64,000 nucleotides of DNA from Enchytraeus crypticus (lineage: Eukaryota; Annelida; Clitellata; Enchytraeida; Enchytraeidae): NCBI GenBank assembly GCA_905160935.1, contig CAJHZI010000826.1:198501-262500 (forward strand), written 5' to 3'. Position 1 is the first letter of the stretch; each line of letters begins with the position of its first letter. The translations under genes were made by a program, and so were the position numbers. Shown here in pieces: positions 1 to 55,314 of the stretch. The notes below the pieces were generated by a model. The model had not been told where the DNA came from. It saw only the letters and a list, made by a program, of their open reading frames with translations, and did not search any database.

Positions 1-205
1 GACTTGTGTATTTATATTGACTGGTGTATTTATATTGACTGGTGTATTTACACTGACTGGTGTATTTATACTGACTTATGTCACTGACATTGCCTTATGT
101 CGAGGAACCGGACGTTAAATTCTTATTGATTGATTGATTGATGTATTTATATTGATTGATGTATTCACATTGACTGATGTATTCATATTGACTAATGCCT
201 GGTCT
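1..205. repeat. Degenerate 17-18-bp minisatellite around an S6 tail
   Basis: TGTATTTATATTGACTGG repeated about four times at 1-75 and again as GATGTATTCATATTGACT at 140-200. Confidence 0.7.
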
Positions 206-364
206 AGACCTTCAACCGATGCGCTATAAGACTCAGGTAGAATTAGAGAATGCTGTGTTGTTTACAGTGAAGTAAATGTCGCAGATCCTCGGATTGATTG
301 GAAAACAGGAAACACCTAGGAACTCTATAGGACTCTCTAGCAACGCCTGAGAGGAAGTACTGGG

Positions 365-505
365 TGAGAGGAGAGAGAGAAGAGAGAGACGGAGAAATAG
401 AGAGACGGAGAGAGAGAGAAAGGAAGAAAGGTAGATAGAGAGAGACAGAGAGAGACAGAGACGGAGAAAGAGAGAGAGATTGAGAGAGAGAGAGAGAGAG
501 ATAGT
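365..505. repeat. (GA)n-rich low complexity
   Basis: Purine-only tract of GAGAGA with interruptions. Similar tracts: 2057-2100, 16290-16590, 29797-29841, 56038-56095, 56360-56420. Confidence 0.9.
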
Positions 506-810
506 GTTAGCACATCATTTAACATATCATTTATCATTTAACGGTTAGCACTGCCATTACCTGTAGTAGTTCAGTTCATCAGGCTTTTTCTGTTGTTATT
601 GTTGTTTTCAGACTGTTGTTGTTGTTGTTCATGTTAACAGGCTGTTTCTGTAACACTGGAGACTCTGTTGTATACAGATCGAATGACTATAAGTTTTTGA
701 GAAGTTCAACGGAAGTGGAACGCTGGTAAGTTCGGTTTCACTGTAGTATAGAAGAGATGCGGATTTGCAGGTGGAAAACTCTCGAGAAAAATACCAAAAG
801 TAAAAAATTG

Positions 811-945
811 GTAAAGCTAAGGTTAACGTCAGTATCCTCACTCGAAAGAGATGTCATTGACGGGCGAGCCCAGGATATGAACCCCGCACCTACTGATCCG
901 AGGTTGAGTATCTTACCTACATCTCCACTGGCTCCAGCCAGTGAT
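811..945 (-). mobile_element. SINE S1 copy
   Basis: About 130 bp with a tRNA-like head (GGAGCCAGTGGCGATGT, box-B-like GGTTCAAATCC) and tail GAGGAAACTGACGTTAACAT. Lies head-to-head with the next copy. Confidence 0.8.
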
Positions 946-1007
946 AAAAAGCATTATAATGAAATGAAAAATCAAGTTGACATCTACTACTTTTAATAGA
1001 TGTACTA

Positions 1008-1135
1008 GCTGCAGCCAGTGGCGATGTCGGTAAGGTATTCGATCTAGGATCAGTTTGTGCGGGATTCAAATCCTGGTCTCGGCTGTCTCTGACATCGCTT
1101 TCGAGTGAGGAAACTGACGTTAACATTAGCTATTA
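1008..1135 (+). mobile_element. SINE S1 copy
   Basis: Full-length plus-strand copy. With 811-945 it forms an inverted pair separated by about 60 bases. Confidence 0.8.
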
Positions 1136-1144
1136 CCGGCTGTT

Positions 1145-1312
1145 TCAGTTTTACCACAGGTTTAGACCGTTAGGCAATTTAGTAAATTTTTGTTGAAATC
1201 AGTCTTGTAGATGGCCGAGATTTTACTCTCAGATCAGAGCGGCCGAGAATCGAACCTACGAGAGTTCAATTAATCTCAGGATCTGACATTTAAAACTTCA
1301 TGACGTTTTTTG
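1145..1312 (-). mobile_element. SINE S4 copy
   Basis: Repeat family marked by TTTTACTCTCAGATCAG and a box-B-like GGTTCGATTC on the minus strand, seen at six places in the window. Confidence 0.7.
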
Positions 1313-1544
1313 ACGAATCTAGCCACTGAATTGAGATATTCTAACAATTGACAATATTCTAATTTCAATATAAATCACTACTTTAAGAAGTTCAATAGAT
1401 CCCATCTGAATATTTCCAGGGAACTGATGTTTCATTTGACACCTTCTGATCAAATCTCGACAAAAGATTCTCGGAGAAATTTGCCGAGTCACGGGAGTCT
1501 CCGCTACAAAAATCCCTACACATGATTATCTCTCACTCTTAGTG

Positions 1545-1690
1545 CACTACCTACTAGCAGGTCCATGGTATATAACGCATGCACTCTTCTTTATCTTTCG
1601 CTTTTCTCTTCACTTCCACATATGAGTGGGTCTTTAAATCATCTAACCTGCCTAATCTCGGTCTGCCTCTGCCTCTTTTTCCTTCCATTC
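1545..1690 (-). mobile_element. LINE 3' fragment
   Basis: Inverted copy of the last part of the LINE, from AGTGCACTACCTACTAGCAG to the KRGRGRPR-coding region. Confidence 0.75.
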
Positions 1691-1789
1691 TACTAATGAT
1701 TATTAAATAATTCATCGTCATCTTCCCTAGATTCTTTTTTTAACTGGGTTCGGAATAAAAATGGATCTTCTTTTTATTCGTTTAGAAAA

Positions 1790-1872
1790 GTGTGTAGTAT
1801 ATAAAGGCGTCGGTGACATTGCCATATGGCCAGGAACCGGACGTTAAATTCTTATTGATCGATTGATTGATA
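1790..1872 (+). repeat. S6 tail element
   Basis: GTGACATTGCCATATGGCCA then GGAACCGGACGTTAAATTC and a (GATT)n run. A similar copy is at 83-145. Confidence 0.6.
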
Positions 1873-2054
1873 CACCAGGAGCATTGGCGCTCGCCTATTC
1901 AACGCCGTTTCTGACACACTCTTGGATCTTAGTGCTTAGTAGCATTTTTATGTCACATGCAATTCACTGTTGGTCCATTCTTCTATGTGCAGAACATGAG
2001 CTTTTATCGCATATTCACACATCGCACATTTTAAAGAGAAATAGAGAGATAAAA

Positions 2055-2103
<49 letters not shown>

Positions 2104-2414
2104 CTGATTGATAGTTAAAGAGAGAGGAAGAGTAGAAGAATACTGAAGAACTTTTGTCAACAGATCATTTCACATGGCTTGAAAAGTTGACAGAAGCCAT
2201 GTAGAGATCTGCATGGGACTACTGATCGGTCTTGCACACCTCTTTCTCACTATCGCAGAATTCATATCAGTAAGACTTCGCACTGATTATGCTTTAGTAT
2301 TAAGCAGCTGTTAAAAATCGCGTGCGTGAAAACTTTCATATAAAGTTACAATATTTTATTTCTCGATGTACTATTATACTCATAGAATTAAAACTATTAG
2401 CGTTTAATTTACAT

Positions 2415-2419
<5 letters not shown>

Positions 2420-2478
<59 letters not shown>

Positions 2479-2510
2479 TATATATACTGTATATACATAT
2501 ATATATATGT
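2420..2510. repeat. (TA)n microsatellite
   Basis: Pure TA with a central ACAGTATATATACTGTATA palindrome. Other (TA)n blocks: 3301-3352, 6253-6330, 15738-15780, 19625-19672, 23001-23042, 24765-24867, 27160-27300, 32260-32505, 33688-33845, 34240-34285, 34652-34935. Confidence 0.9.
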
Positions 2511-2619
2511 ACAACAGAGGTATTATAAGAGAAGTGTTGTTTCACTGCAGTAAATTTTATTGTTACATTTTGTATTAAAATTGTTTGTTAATATACCCGT
2601 ATTGTTTCCGGACTGTTTG

Positions 2620-2840
2620 AAGGATTGATCAACCGGTGACTGCACGTGCCGTAAAAGGAGACTAAAGCAATATGATCCAAACCAACGTTTAAAAGGGCAT
2701 TCGGTTGTTGAGCGCCTAGACTCTAGAAATTGCTACAAAATTGTCTAAAACAAAGAAAAGAGATTACAGGAGATTGACTGTTGATATGGAGATGAATGAT
2801 GAAGGTCTATTCATATCTCGACTCTAGTTAAACTGAGATT
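2620..2840 (+). mobile_element. SINE S3 copy
   Basis: Head with TGCCGTAAAAGGAGACTAAA, then AAAGGGCATTCGGTTG, GAGCGCCTAGACTC and the closing GTTAAACTGAGATTAA seen in other copies, here without a long (GAT)n tail. Confidence 0.75.
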
Positions 2841-2964
2841 AACGAGAAGACGATAACTATTTTTGTTAATACAAAATAAAAGCTGCCATGGATTATTAAA
2901 TGATTTGGCTTAAACTGATCTCAGAGTTGCAGTACAATTAGAGAACAGACCTATTCGCCTATTG

Positions 2965-3240
2965 AGTTCAGATCACTGAAGAGTAGGCCAACCGTAAACT
3001 GTACGTATCGTAAAAGACTTCAAAGCCAGAACTGAGGAAGACAACGGAGAAACACCTCAAAAACCATATTATTCCCATGCTATCGGTTGCATTCAGGTGT
3101 CGATAATGCGTAGCCATTTGTGGCGCCAGAGGCGACAAAGCTTGAACTGAGTAAGGCAATTGGAAACCATTTTCTCGAATTATATGCCACATAAGGCATG
3201 GATAAGGCATAGACATTTGTGAAATGAATAACTGGCTAAT
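2965..3240 (+). mobile_element. SINE S2 copy
   Basis: Matches the S2 consensus (ACTGAGGAAGGCAACGG, ATAAGGTATGGATAAGGC) with moderate divergence and an internal rearrangement. It lacks the 3' tail. Confidence 0.7.
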
Positions 3241-3298
3241 CGATAGCGTTAAATATATTGGTATTTAGTTTATTAAGATTTATGTATCTATCTATCTA

Positions 3299-3353
<55 letters not shown>

Positions 3354-3354
3354 T

Positions 3355-4075
3355 TGAGCAACCAAAAACACACACAGAACAGGAACAAAAAAAAGCGCAA
3401 ACGCGCAGCAAACAAAGAAATGAAACATAAATAAAACAACAGACTGCACCTCGAGAAGCATGCAACTACACGTATAGCACCAATATCATCAATATCATCA
3501 TGTTATCATTTATTATGTTTGTTTTATTAAAATGGCCCAATTAAGTTTATTTTATTACGATTCTTTACCACAAAGGTATATTTCTAAACTCCGTTTTAGC
3601 ACTTATTTTTCATTTATTTATCATTTATTTCTAATTTATTTAACGGATACTAGTTCTGGCTAATGATCTAGGAATCTAGAATTAGGATTAACTTTATAGC
3701 GCACAATATTGTCATGGTCTGTGGTAGTCTATAGGCCCAACCGTTTGTTGCTGTTTTTGAATTAAGATAATATGCAACAATAATAGTTTTGACTTTATAC
3801 TTTTGACTTTTGACTCCATAGCCTGGTTTTACTAGTCTAGGCTACTCTGGTATTACTAATCCGGATTTGTCTGGTTTTGACCAGTTTAGTCCAGTCTGAA
3901 TTTTACTACCCCATATATCTCTGGCTTAGATTAGTGGATTTTTAAATCAAGGAACTATTGTTGTTTTCTTCTCATTGAATTGGCTTTATCTAAACATCAC
4001 CTAGTAATGTCATGGACGATGGTGGAAATGTAATAGTTTGCGACATTCAGTACTGATTAGTAATTAATTATTTAT
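3355..4075. other. AT-rich stretch with nothing recognised
   Basis: No convincing exon, RNA or named repeat. The same holds for 5870-6250, 6790-7130, 7260-7960, 9660-10130, 10800-11215, 13685-14100, 15095-15730 and 15785-16285. Confidence 0.6.
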
Positions 4076-4077
4076 AG

Positions 4078-4220
4078 CCGCTGGAGCCACTGGCGATGTG
4101 CGTAAGATATTCGACAGCGTATCAGTATGTGCGGTGTTCATATCCTTGGCTCATCCGTCACTGACATCGCTTTCGAGTGAGGAAAACGACGCTTACATTA
4201 GCTTTTAGCTTTACCAGCTT
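4078..4220 (+). mobile_element. SINE S1 copy
   Basis: Full S1 unit from GCTGGAGCCACTGGCGATG to the GCTTACATTAGCTTTTAGC tail. Confidence 0.8.
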
Positions 4221-4489
4221 TTTTTATCAATTTTGAATTTGTTATACTATTTATTTTCCAAATATGGTTCCGTCCCCAATCGAATAATTGTTTACAGTGT
4301 ACGAGAGTGACTTCATAGCTTATCTTTCGTTCGATTATCGTTGATGTTGAAGCGATTGTGGCCGGAATTCTTTTGATGGAATTCGGTCGACTGATAGGTT
4401 CTATTTGCTGCCAAAATGTTCATGTCTGTGAAGTGAAATATTCCGACTGAGCAGGTCTTGAGTTGTATGCGATTAACTTGTGCTCTGGG

Positions 4490-4622
4490 GACCTGTGGAA
4501 TTTTCATTCAAAGCTCTCAACACTCGATCTTTCAAGATGGTCGCCCATCCGTGTATTAACCTGACTCTACGAAGCTTAACTTCGTTTATTGACGCGCACT
4601 TTAACAGTTTAGGCTAAATCCC
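4490..4622 (-). mobile_element. 5S-rRNA-like SINE S7
   Basis: Read on the minus strand, GAAGTTAAGCTTCG, then GGATGGGCGACC, follow the order of the 5S rRNA internal promoter region (GAAGCTAAGC ... TTAGTACTTGGATGGGAGACC). There are four copies in the window, all in this orientation. It is too diverged to be a working 5S gene. Confidence 0.6.
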
Positions 4623-4844
4623 GAACCTAACGTTCAACATGAGTGATGATATAATTGGTAGGACACTTAACATATAAATAAGATAGCATTTATTCAGAAT
4701 CCAGCCATACCATCCGCAATAGTACCCTGGTAGCACAGAAACTAACGTTAACCAAAGCTCTGCAAAAGCACCATCTCTTGGGTTAACCCTAGAGATTAAT
4801 TTTAACTTGGTTAACGTGATTAGATTAAATTTCAACTTATAGAA

Positions 4845-5850
4845 CTTTAACATCTAGGTCTTTAACATGTAGATTTTTAACATGTAAATCTTTAACATGT
4901 AGATTTTTAACATGTAAATCTTTAACATGTATATCTTTAAAATGTAGATCTTTAACATGTAGACCTTTAACATGTAGATCTTTAACACGTAGATCTTTAA
5001 CATGTAGATCTTTAACATGTAGACCTTTAACATGTAGATCTTTAACACGTAGATCTTTAACATGTAGATCTTTAAAATGTAGACCTTTAACATGTAGACC
5101 TTTAACATGTAGATCTTTAACACGTAGATCTTTAACATGTAGATCTTTCACATGTATGTCTTTAACGTATAAACCTTTAACATGTAGATCTTTAACATGT
5201 AAATCTTTAACAAGTAGATATTTGACATGTAGATCTTTAACATGTAGATCATTAACATGTAGATATTCAACATGTAGATCTTCACATGTAGACCTTTCAC
5301 ATGTAGATATTTAACATGTAGATCTTTCACATGTAGACCTTTCACATGTAGAATTTAACATGTAGATCTTTCACATGTAGATATTTAACATGTAGACCTT
5401 TCACATGTAGATATTTAACATGTAGATCTTTAACATGTAGATCTTTAACATGTAGATCTTTAACATGTAGATATTTAACATGTAGATATTTAACATGTAG
5501 ATCTTTCACATGTAGACCTTTCACATGTAGAATTTAACATGTAGATCTTTCACATGTAGATATTTAACATGTAGATCTTTAACATGTAGATATTTAACAT
5601 GTAGACCTTTCACGTGTAGACCTTTTACATGTAGATATTTAACATGTAGATCTTTGACATGTAGATCTTTAACATGTTGATCTTTAACATGTAGATCTTT
5701 AACATGTAGATCTTTAACATGTAGAAATTTAACATGTAGATCTTTAACATGTAGATCTTTAACATGTAGATCTTTAACATGTAGATCTTTAACATGTAAA
5801 TCTTTAACATGTAGATCTTTAACATGTAGATCTTTAACATCTCTGGCTGA
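4845..5850. repeat. 15-bp minisatellite, about 65 units
   Basis: Consensus AACATGTAGATCTTT with point variants (ACGTAG, TTCACATG, AGACC). The unit is a multiple of three, so long open frames of repeating pentapeptides arise on the minus strand by chance. Confidence 0.95.
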
Positions 5851-6256
5851 CTGAAAGCCATTGATTGAGACATAGACGGCCCATTGGGCAGGAGATATAA
5901 TTACGTTCTCAGTGAATATTTGATGTGAGTTCTTTCAGATTTATAGCTCTGGGTCGAAACGTTCGATCGATAATCATGCTTCTTCCCGCAGCCCGCGCCC
6001 AGGCATTGTCTTCCAGAGTCGTGAAAATCGCCCTCAATGCCTGTGGATCCCACGTTACGTGCCGCTGTGTAGTCGTTGATTGCTCCGCTTTATTATATTG
6101 TCTGTATTCAGGTAGAAGAGTGTTTAAAATTGACTAAATGGTTGATTTCTGAAAGGGAGTTGTGAGGGTTCTGTGTGGAAAGCACTGCACTTTGATTGCT
6201 TCAGAATTCAACAATTAAAAAAGTGATTCGATTGAATATGTAAGAATGTATATACA

Positions 6257-6332
<76 letters not shown>

Positions 6333-6484
6333 CTTAATATGGGTTCCTATTAGTGCTTATTGCCTTGGGTTAACCCTGGTTTAGCAAATTTTGTGCTACA
6401 GAATTATTTATATTACATAGTATAGTTGCTATGCAAAATCTAAATTTTAAATAAAGAAATAAGAATATACAAAAGATTTGGATA

Positions 6485-6790
6485 TTGGATCATCATCATC
6501 ATCTTCCCCTTAATCCCAGTTCAACTAGGTTCGGGATACAAATAGAACTTCTTCGCTCCTCTCAGTCTCATACCACATTATCAATTAATCTCCAATTTTT
6601 CCATTCATTTTGGGATATATTGTGGCAATTTCAGTAGACTAGACGCTAACCAACCGGTTGCCCTTTCTGACGTTGGTTTGGATCTTAGTGCTTTAGTTGC
6701 CTTCTTCGACACTTGCAGCCGCCGTTTGGTCTATTCTTCAAACAACCCAATCAAAATCTTGACGACTCCCATGCAAGCAATCGACCTCCT
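6485..6790 (-). mobile_element. SINE S3 copy
   Basis: Starts with (ATC)n and continues CTTCCCCTTAATCCCAGTT, then CGCTAACCAACCGGTTG. This is the inverted S3 unit. Confidence 0.7.
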
Positions 6791-7129
6791 CAGCCTTTTT
6801 TGAAAAATTTAACACATCCAACACTGTGACTAGGCTATATGTGGTTTAGTGATACATCAATTGTATGTGATATTACTTTATGATTTGGTTTAGGATTAAC
6901 CTTCCATAAAGATTTTTTTTCCTATAGTTACACACTCGCATTAATAATACAAATAATAATAAAGGTTTAACAGTTTACCAAATGTGCTACACAGTTTCTT
7001 TTCTTTTTTACTGTTTATGTAGTTTTAGTTATTTCGTCTATTCCTCTCCATGGTTGTTAGTTATCGTTACCAATTGAAGTCTGTGAGGATTTACGAATAA
7101 CCATCTTACACCATCGAGAGTTTTTCATT

Positions 7130-7255
7130 CAACGCTGTCAACACTCGGTCTTCCAAGTTGGTCAACAAAAAAGTACTGACCGGGTGCGATGTAGCTAAAC
7201 GCCGTTAAATTGGTGCGCAACTTAACTGAGCGCGCTAAATCCCACCCTAAGAAAA
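7130..7255 (-). mobile_element. 5S-rRNA-like SINE S7
   Basis: Same family as 4490-4622 (CACTCGGTCTTCCAAG, AGTACTGACCGGGTGCGATG on the plus strand), ending in the GCGCGCTAAATCCC head. Confidence 0.6.
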
Positions 7256-7969
7256 ACCTACGGGAGTAGTAGTTGTGAAGCATTCAATGCTTTCTAGAAG
7301 ATTGTATTTGAAACAGATTGAGGACAATATAACCTCTTTGACATCTTTTATGAACTATTTTTCAGATATTTCGCACAAAAATTGTTTTTAAAATGGTATT
7401 AAATCATTTTCGTGAGTTTAGAATATATTGCGTTCATTAGTTTCGACCCACTTTGAGTTTTAAAACGAACTTTTGATTCTTGGCTAAAGATTCTTGGATA
7501 TAAGATGAACTACAAATTAGCCCGTCCAAATCAATAGACTCACGTCACTGTTATACATTTCTAGGATCTTTTGTCAAAAATAAATTAAAGTTGCACGAAC
7601 TATTTTTTTCGAAATATTTTCTTTAAATTGATCAAACAAAATTGATCTTGAGTGTAATTAATTGGATGGCAATTTAAATTCATTGAGATGTGTGAACAAA
7701 TCTTATATTTATTTGGCATCAAATACATTGTTTAGCATCTAAAGATATAAAATCAAATTTAAATTTAAACTAGATACCTTTGATCTGTAGAGTTAATATA
7801 CATTATGTACTCAATCAAATTAATGTTGGGTTGACTTATCGAAGTGCGTCTACTTCTGTAACCTGCTTCGGATATTGAGCAAATCGTTTTCGTCAGCTGC
7901 TTGGAGGGAATCTTTGAGATGTAACAATTGTAGTAACTCTCTCAACACTAAGATATCATCATCAGCGGA

Positions 7970-51833
<43,864 letters not shown>

Positions 51834-51965
51834 CAGATTAGGCCTATTACAACTATTAACATAGGCTAAGTGTCTGACTCAGGGGCGTTTCCCCTCCCCG
51901 ACCATTGACCTATGTCACAAAACGCAACTTAGGGTGATACCGTACTAGGACTATCTTCTTCTTCT

Positions 51966-52163
51966 CTAAGTGCCGTGCCCGTTCCAAGCCTGGGCGGTCA
52001 TGGTCATATCACTCCATATGTCTCTGTTTATTGTTGCTCTGATCATCTCTGTTTCAGTTAACTGCATCCATTTGCTAAGACTCTTAATAAATGTCATCCG
52101 CTGTCGACCCTTGAATCTTTTTCCTTCTATTATTCCTGTCACTAGGACTATATTGGGGTTCAA
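51966..52163 (-). mobile_element. C-terminal fragment of another LINE
   Basis: The minus-strand frame reads VTGIIEGKRFKGRQRMTF, then WMQLTETEMIRATINRDIW. The order G-K-R-x-x-G-R-Q followed by R-D-x-W is common at the C-termini of non-LTR polymerases. The sequence differs from the resident LINE, so this is a second, older family. It lies 130 bases past the stop codon of the receptor gene. Confidence 0.6.
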
Positions 52164-52235
52164 ATCCTGTGCTCGCCCGTCACTGAAATCGCATTCGAGT
52201 GAGGAAACTGACGTTAACCTTAGCTATACCAGCTC
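52148..52235 (+). mobile_element. SINE S1 3' part
   Basis: GGGTTCAAATCCTGTGCTCG, then GAGTGAGGAAACTGACGTTA; fused to the 3' side of an older LINE fragment. Confidence 0.75.
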
Positions 52236-52549
52236 TAGCTCTATAGTACGGTACGACCCTAAGTTGCATTTTGCACAATAGGTCAAATGGGTGGGGGGAC
52301 GGTAGGGTACCACCCTAAGTTTGATCTTCAGGTACCCCCCCGGAAGAAATTCGTGACGCAAACTGCGTCATCGCTTAAACGGAGAAGATACCCATATTGT
52401 GACTGCGGATTAGTAGGTGCAGGGTTCAAATCCAGCTCTAGTCCAGGACTGTCAGATCTTTCTTGCTTTTGAGACATGCACTGATGTTTAACAAGGTTTT
52501 AGAGTTAGCTTTAACATATCGTGTGGTGCGATGGCCTCTGTTGAGGCAG

Positions 52550-52770
52550 TCTGCTTGAGACGTCCCTGACATTGCCTTTTGGGGAAGAACCGAACGTTAA
52601 GTTCTTATTGATTGATATCAACTTATAAACTTGAAGGTACTGTTTGTAGTTTGACCCTAATAAGTCGTTCAATATAACAGATCAGCCGGATAGTCTTTGT
52701 TTTATCCCTTGTCACCTTGTGATATGGAAAAAGACGTTAAACATAGCTTTATAGCGTTAAATCAACATAT
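52550..52770 (+). repeat. S6 tail elements
   Basis: GACGTCCCTGACATTGCC, then CCGAACGTTAAGTTCTTATT (52550-52620); a second, related end GAAAAAGACGTTAAACATAG at 52725-52750. Confidence 0.5.
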
Positions 52771-52790
52771 ATGTCTATGTTAATATCTTT

Positions 52791-54025
52791 ATTTAGGTTA
52801 GGATACTTAGGTTAGGATACTTAGGTTAGGATACTAAGGTTAGGATACTTAGGTTAGGATACTTAGGTTAGAATACTTAGGTTAGGATACTAAGGTTAGG
52901 ATACTTAGGTTAGGATACTTAGGTTAGGATACTTAGGTTAGGATACTTAGGTTAGGATACTTAGGTTAGGATACTTAGGTTAGGATACTTAGGTTAGGAT
53001 ACTTAGGTTAGGATACTTAGGTTAGGATACTTAGGTTAGGATACTTAGGTTAGGATACTTAGGTTAGGATACTTAGGTTAGGATACTTAGGTTAGGATAC
53101 TTAGGTTAGGATACTTAGGTTAGGATACTTAGGTTAGGATACTTAGGTTAGGATACTTAGGTTAGGATACTTAGGTTAGGATACTTAGGTTAGGATACTT
53201 AGGTTAGGATACTTAGGTTAGGATACTTAGGTTCGGATACTTAGGTTAGGATACTTAGGTTAGGATACTTAGGTTAGGATACTTAGGTTAGGATACTTAG
53301 GTTAGGATACTTAGGTTAGGATACTTAGGTTAGGATACTTAGGTTAGGATACTTAGGTTAGGATACTTAGGTTAGGATACTTATGTTAGGATACTTAGGT
53401 TAGGATACTTAGGTTAGGACTACTTAGGTTAGGATACTTAGGTTAGGATACTTAGGTTAGGATACTTAGGTTAGGATTACTTAGGTTATACTTAGGATAC
53501 TTAGGTTAGGATACTTAGGTTAGGATACTTAGGTTAGGATACTTAGGTTAGGATACTTAGGTTAGGATACTTAGGTTAGGATACTTAGGTTAGGATACTT
53601 AGGTTAGGATACTTAGGTTAGGATACTTAGGTTAGGATACTTAGGTTAGGATACTTAGGTTAGGATACTTAGGTTAGGATACTTAGGTTAGGATACTTAG
53701 GTTAGGATACTTAGGTTAGGATACTTAGGTTAGGATACTTAGGTTAGGTTAGGATACTCCGTGATCAACTATGTTGATATCTATCACTTTTAATACCACA
53801 TGTTATATCCGTTAGGAAATTTAGTCCATTTTCCGTGTAGCCAGTCCAGTGAATGTCCGAAATTTTACTCTCAGATCAGCGCGGCTGGGATTCGAACCCA
53901 CGAGGTTTCAATTAGGCCTATTACTTAGGTTAGTATACTTAGGTTAGGATACATAGGTTAGGATACTTAGGTAAGGATACTAAGGTTAGGATACTTAGGT
54001 TAGGATACTTAGGTTAGGATACTGA
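52791..54025. repeat. 14-bp GGTTAGGATACTTA satellite
   Basis: About 68 units at 52791-53753 with very few variants, an S4 SINE insertion, then about seven more units at 53925-54023. Each unit contains TTAGG once or twice depending on the junction. Confidence 0.97.
53755..53925 (-). mobile_element. SINE S4 inserted in the 14-bp satellite
   Basis: GTTAGGAAATTTAGTCC, TTTTACTCTCAGATCAGCG and ATTCGAACCCACGAGG. The satellite resumes directly after it. Confidence 0.8.
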
Positions 54026-54149
54026 CCGAAACATCAAGGAAGACGGTAAGGTTAAATTAAAGGAACATATTTCAAGCAAAAGTAAACATAAATTCTAGTG
54101 AAATGATCAACTTCGTTGTTATCTGCAACTTTTAAAACCACATGTTTAA

Positions 54150-54240
54150 ACAGTCAAAGCAATACATTGACGTCCCTGACATCATCCTTGTATGAGCAAA
54201 CGGACGTTAAACCTTTATTGTTATTATTATTATTATTACA
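54150..54240 (+). repeat. S6 tail element
   Basis: GACGTCCCTGACATCATCCT, GCAAACGGACGTTAAACC and (TTA)n. Inverted copies: 57180-57275, 59965-60030, 61025-61085, and one inside LINE copy B at 26658-26735. Confidence 0.65.
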
Positions 54241-54404
54241 TGCATAACATTACACGATTAGTTGTCGGTAAATAGCATATTAGGTAGAATGAATCGAATC
54301 TAACAGAGTTTCAATGTACGATTATATTACATAATATTCCTATGACAATATTTCGTAATTCTCATTGTTTTAAATTTGCGAAACACCCATATTCCAAGGA
54401 AAAG

Positions 54405-54542
54405 CTGGTAAAGCTAAGGTTAAACTCAGTTTCTTAACTCGAAAGCGATGTCAGTGAAAGGCGAGCCCAGGATTTGAACCCCGCATATACTGATCCGCGG
54501 TCGATTATCTAACCGACGTCGCCACTGGCTCCAGCCAGTAAA
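54405..54542 (-). mobile_element. SINE S1 copy
   Basis: Inverted, near full length (CTCGAAAGCGATGTCAGTG, TTTGAACCCCGCATATAC). A much more decayed S1-like copy is at about 54780-54880. Confidence 0.82.
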
Positions 54543-54939
54543 ACTAAAACCAATAGCAACTGAAGTAGAAGTAGAACTAAACCTACAACAATATAAGTTT
54601 ACAAGACACCCTTAATGCCTGTATACCATAAAATATGCTTTAAGTATATTTTATGAATTAATTCATATTCCTTCAGTAGCAGTCCTAGTTGCAGTTCATA
54701 TTTACACAGATCATACAAGTATCATTTAGATGCTTCGTTCTCATTTCACCTCTGCAGTGGATTGAATTATACATTGTCCTGCTTGAAAGCTTGCAAGTTA
54801 CGGTGAGAGAAATGGATTTATAACACGGCACCTATTGATCCGCTGTCCAATAACTTACCAACACGCCACCAGCTCAGCCTATTAATTGCACAGTAACAGA
54901 CTGATTCAATAATTGAATAACGCAACAGCTTGGTATCAT

Positions 54940-55130
54940 TCTACTCATCATCATCATCATCATCATCTTCCCTTCAATCCCAGTTTAACCATGGTCGGGA
55001 TACGACGGGATACGAATAGACTTTCTCTAGTCCTCTTTGTCCCACACCATATCATCAGTCAATCCCCTATTTTTGAAGTCCTTGTCAATCACCGCATCCC
55101 ACGTCTATTGTGGTCTACCTCTCCCTAGCT
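54940..55130 (-). mobile_element. SINE S3-related copy
   Basis: (CAT)n, CTTCCCTTCAATCCCAGTTT, then CGGGATACGAATAGACTT. Confidence 0.65.
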
Positions 55131-55314
55131 AAACATACAGCTTGGTTTGTTTCATTCTACTGCTTAAATAAAAATATAATTGCTTAATTTCTGCGATTAA
55201 TCGTGAGGTTTAAAAGGACAGATATCGCATTGCATCGTCTAGGATCAAAAACTGTGATTGAGATAAATATCGTAGGTTCATTAAGTTCCAGCAATGTGTC
55301 TATAGCTGAAGCTG

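Noticed and set aside
4837-5873. Several open frames of repeated KDLHV or MLKIY as a coding gene
   Set aside because: They come from one 15-bp satellite; all frames are open for arithmetic reasons and there is no start, splice or domain support.
5925-6137. 70-codon open frame in a G+C-rich patch as an upstream exon
   Set aside because: A possible acceptor (TTTCAG) and donor (TTCAG/GTAGAA) exist, but there is no domain and no phase-compatible neighbour. It was left out as unproven.
52791-54025. True telomere end
   Set aside because: The unit is a 14-mer, not pure TTAGG or TTAGGG, and unique sequence and a gene follow on the right.
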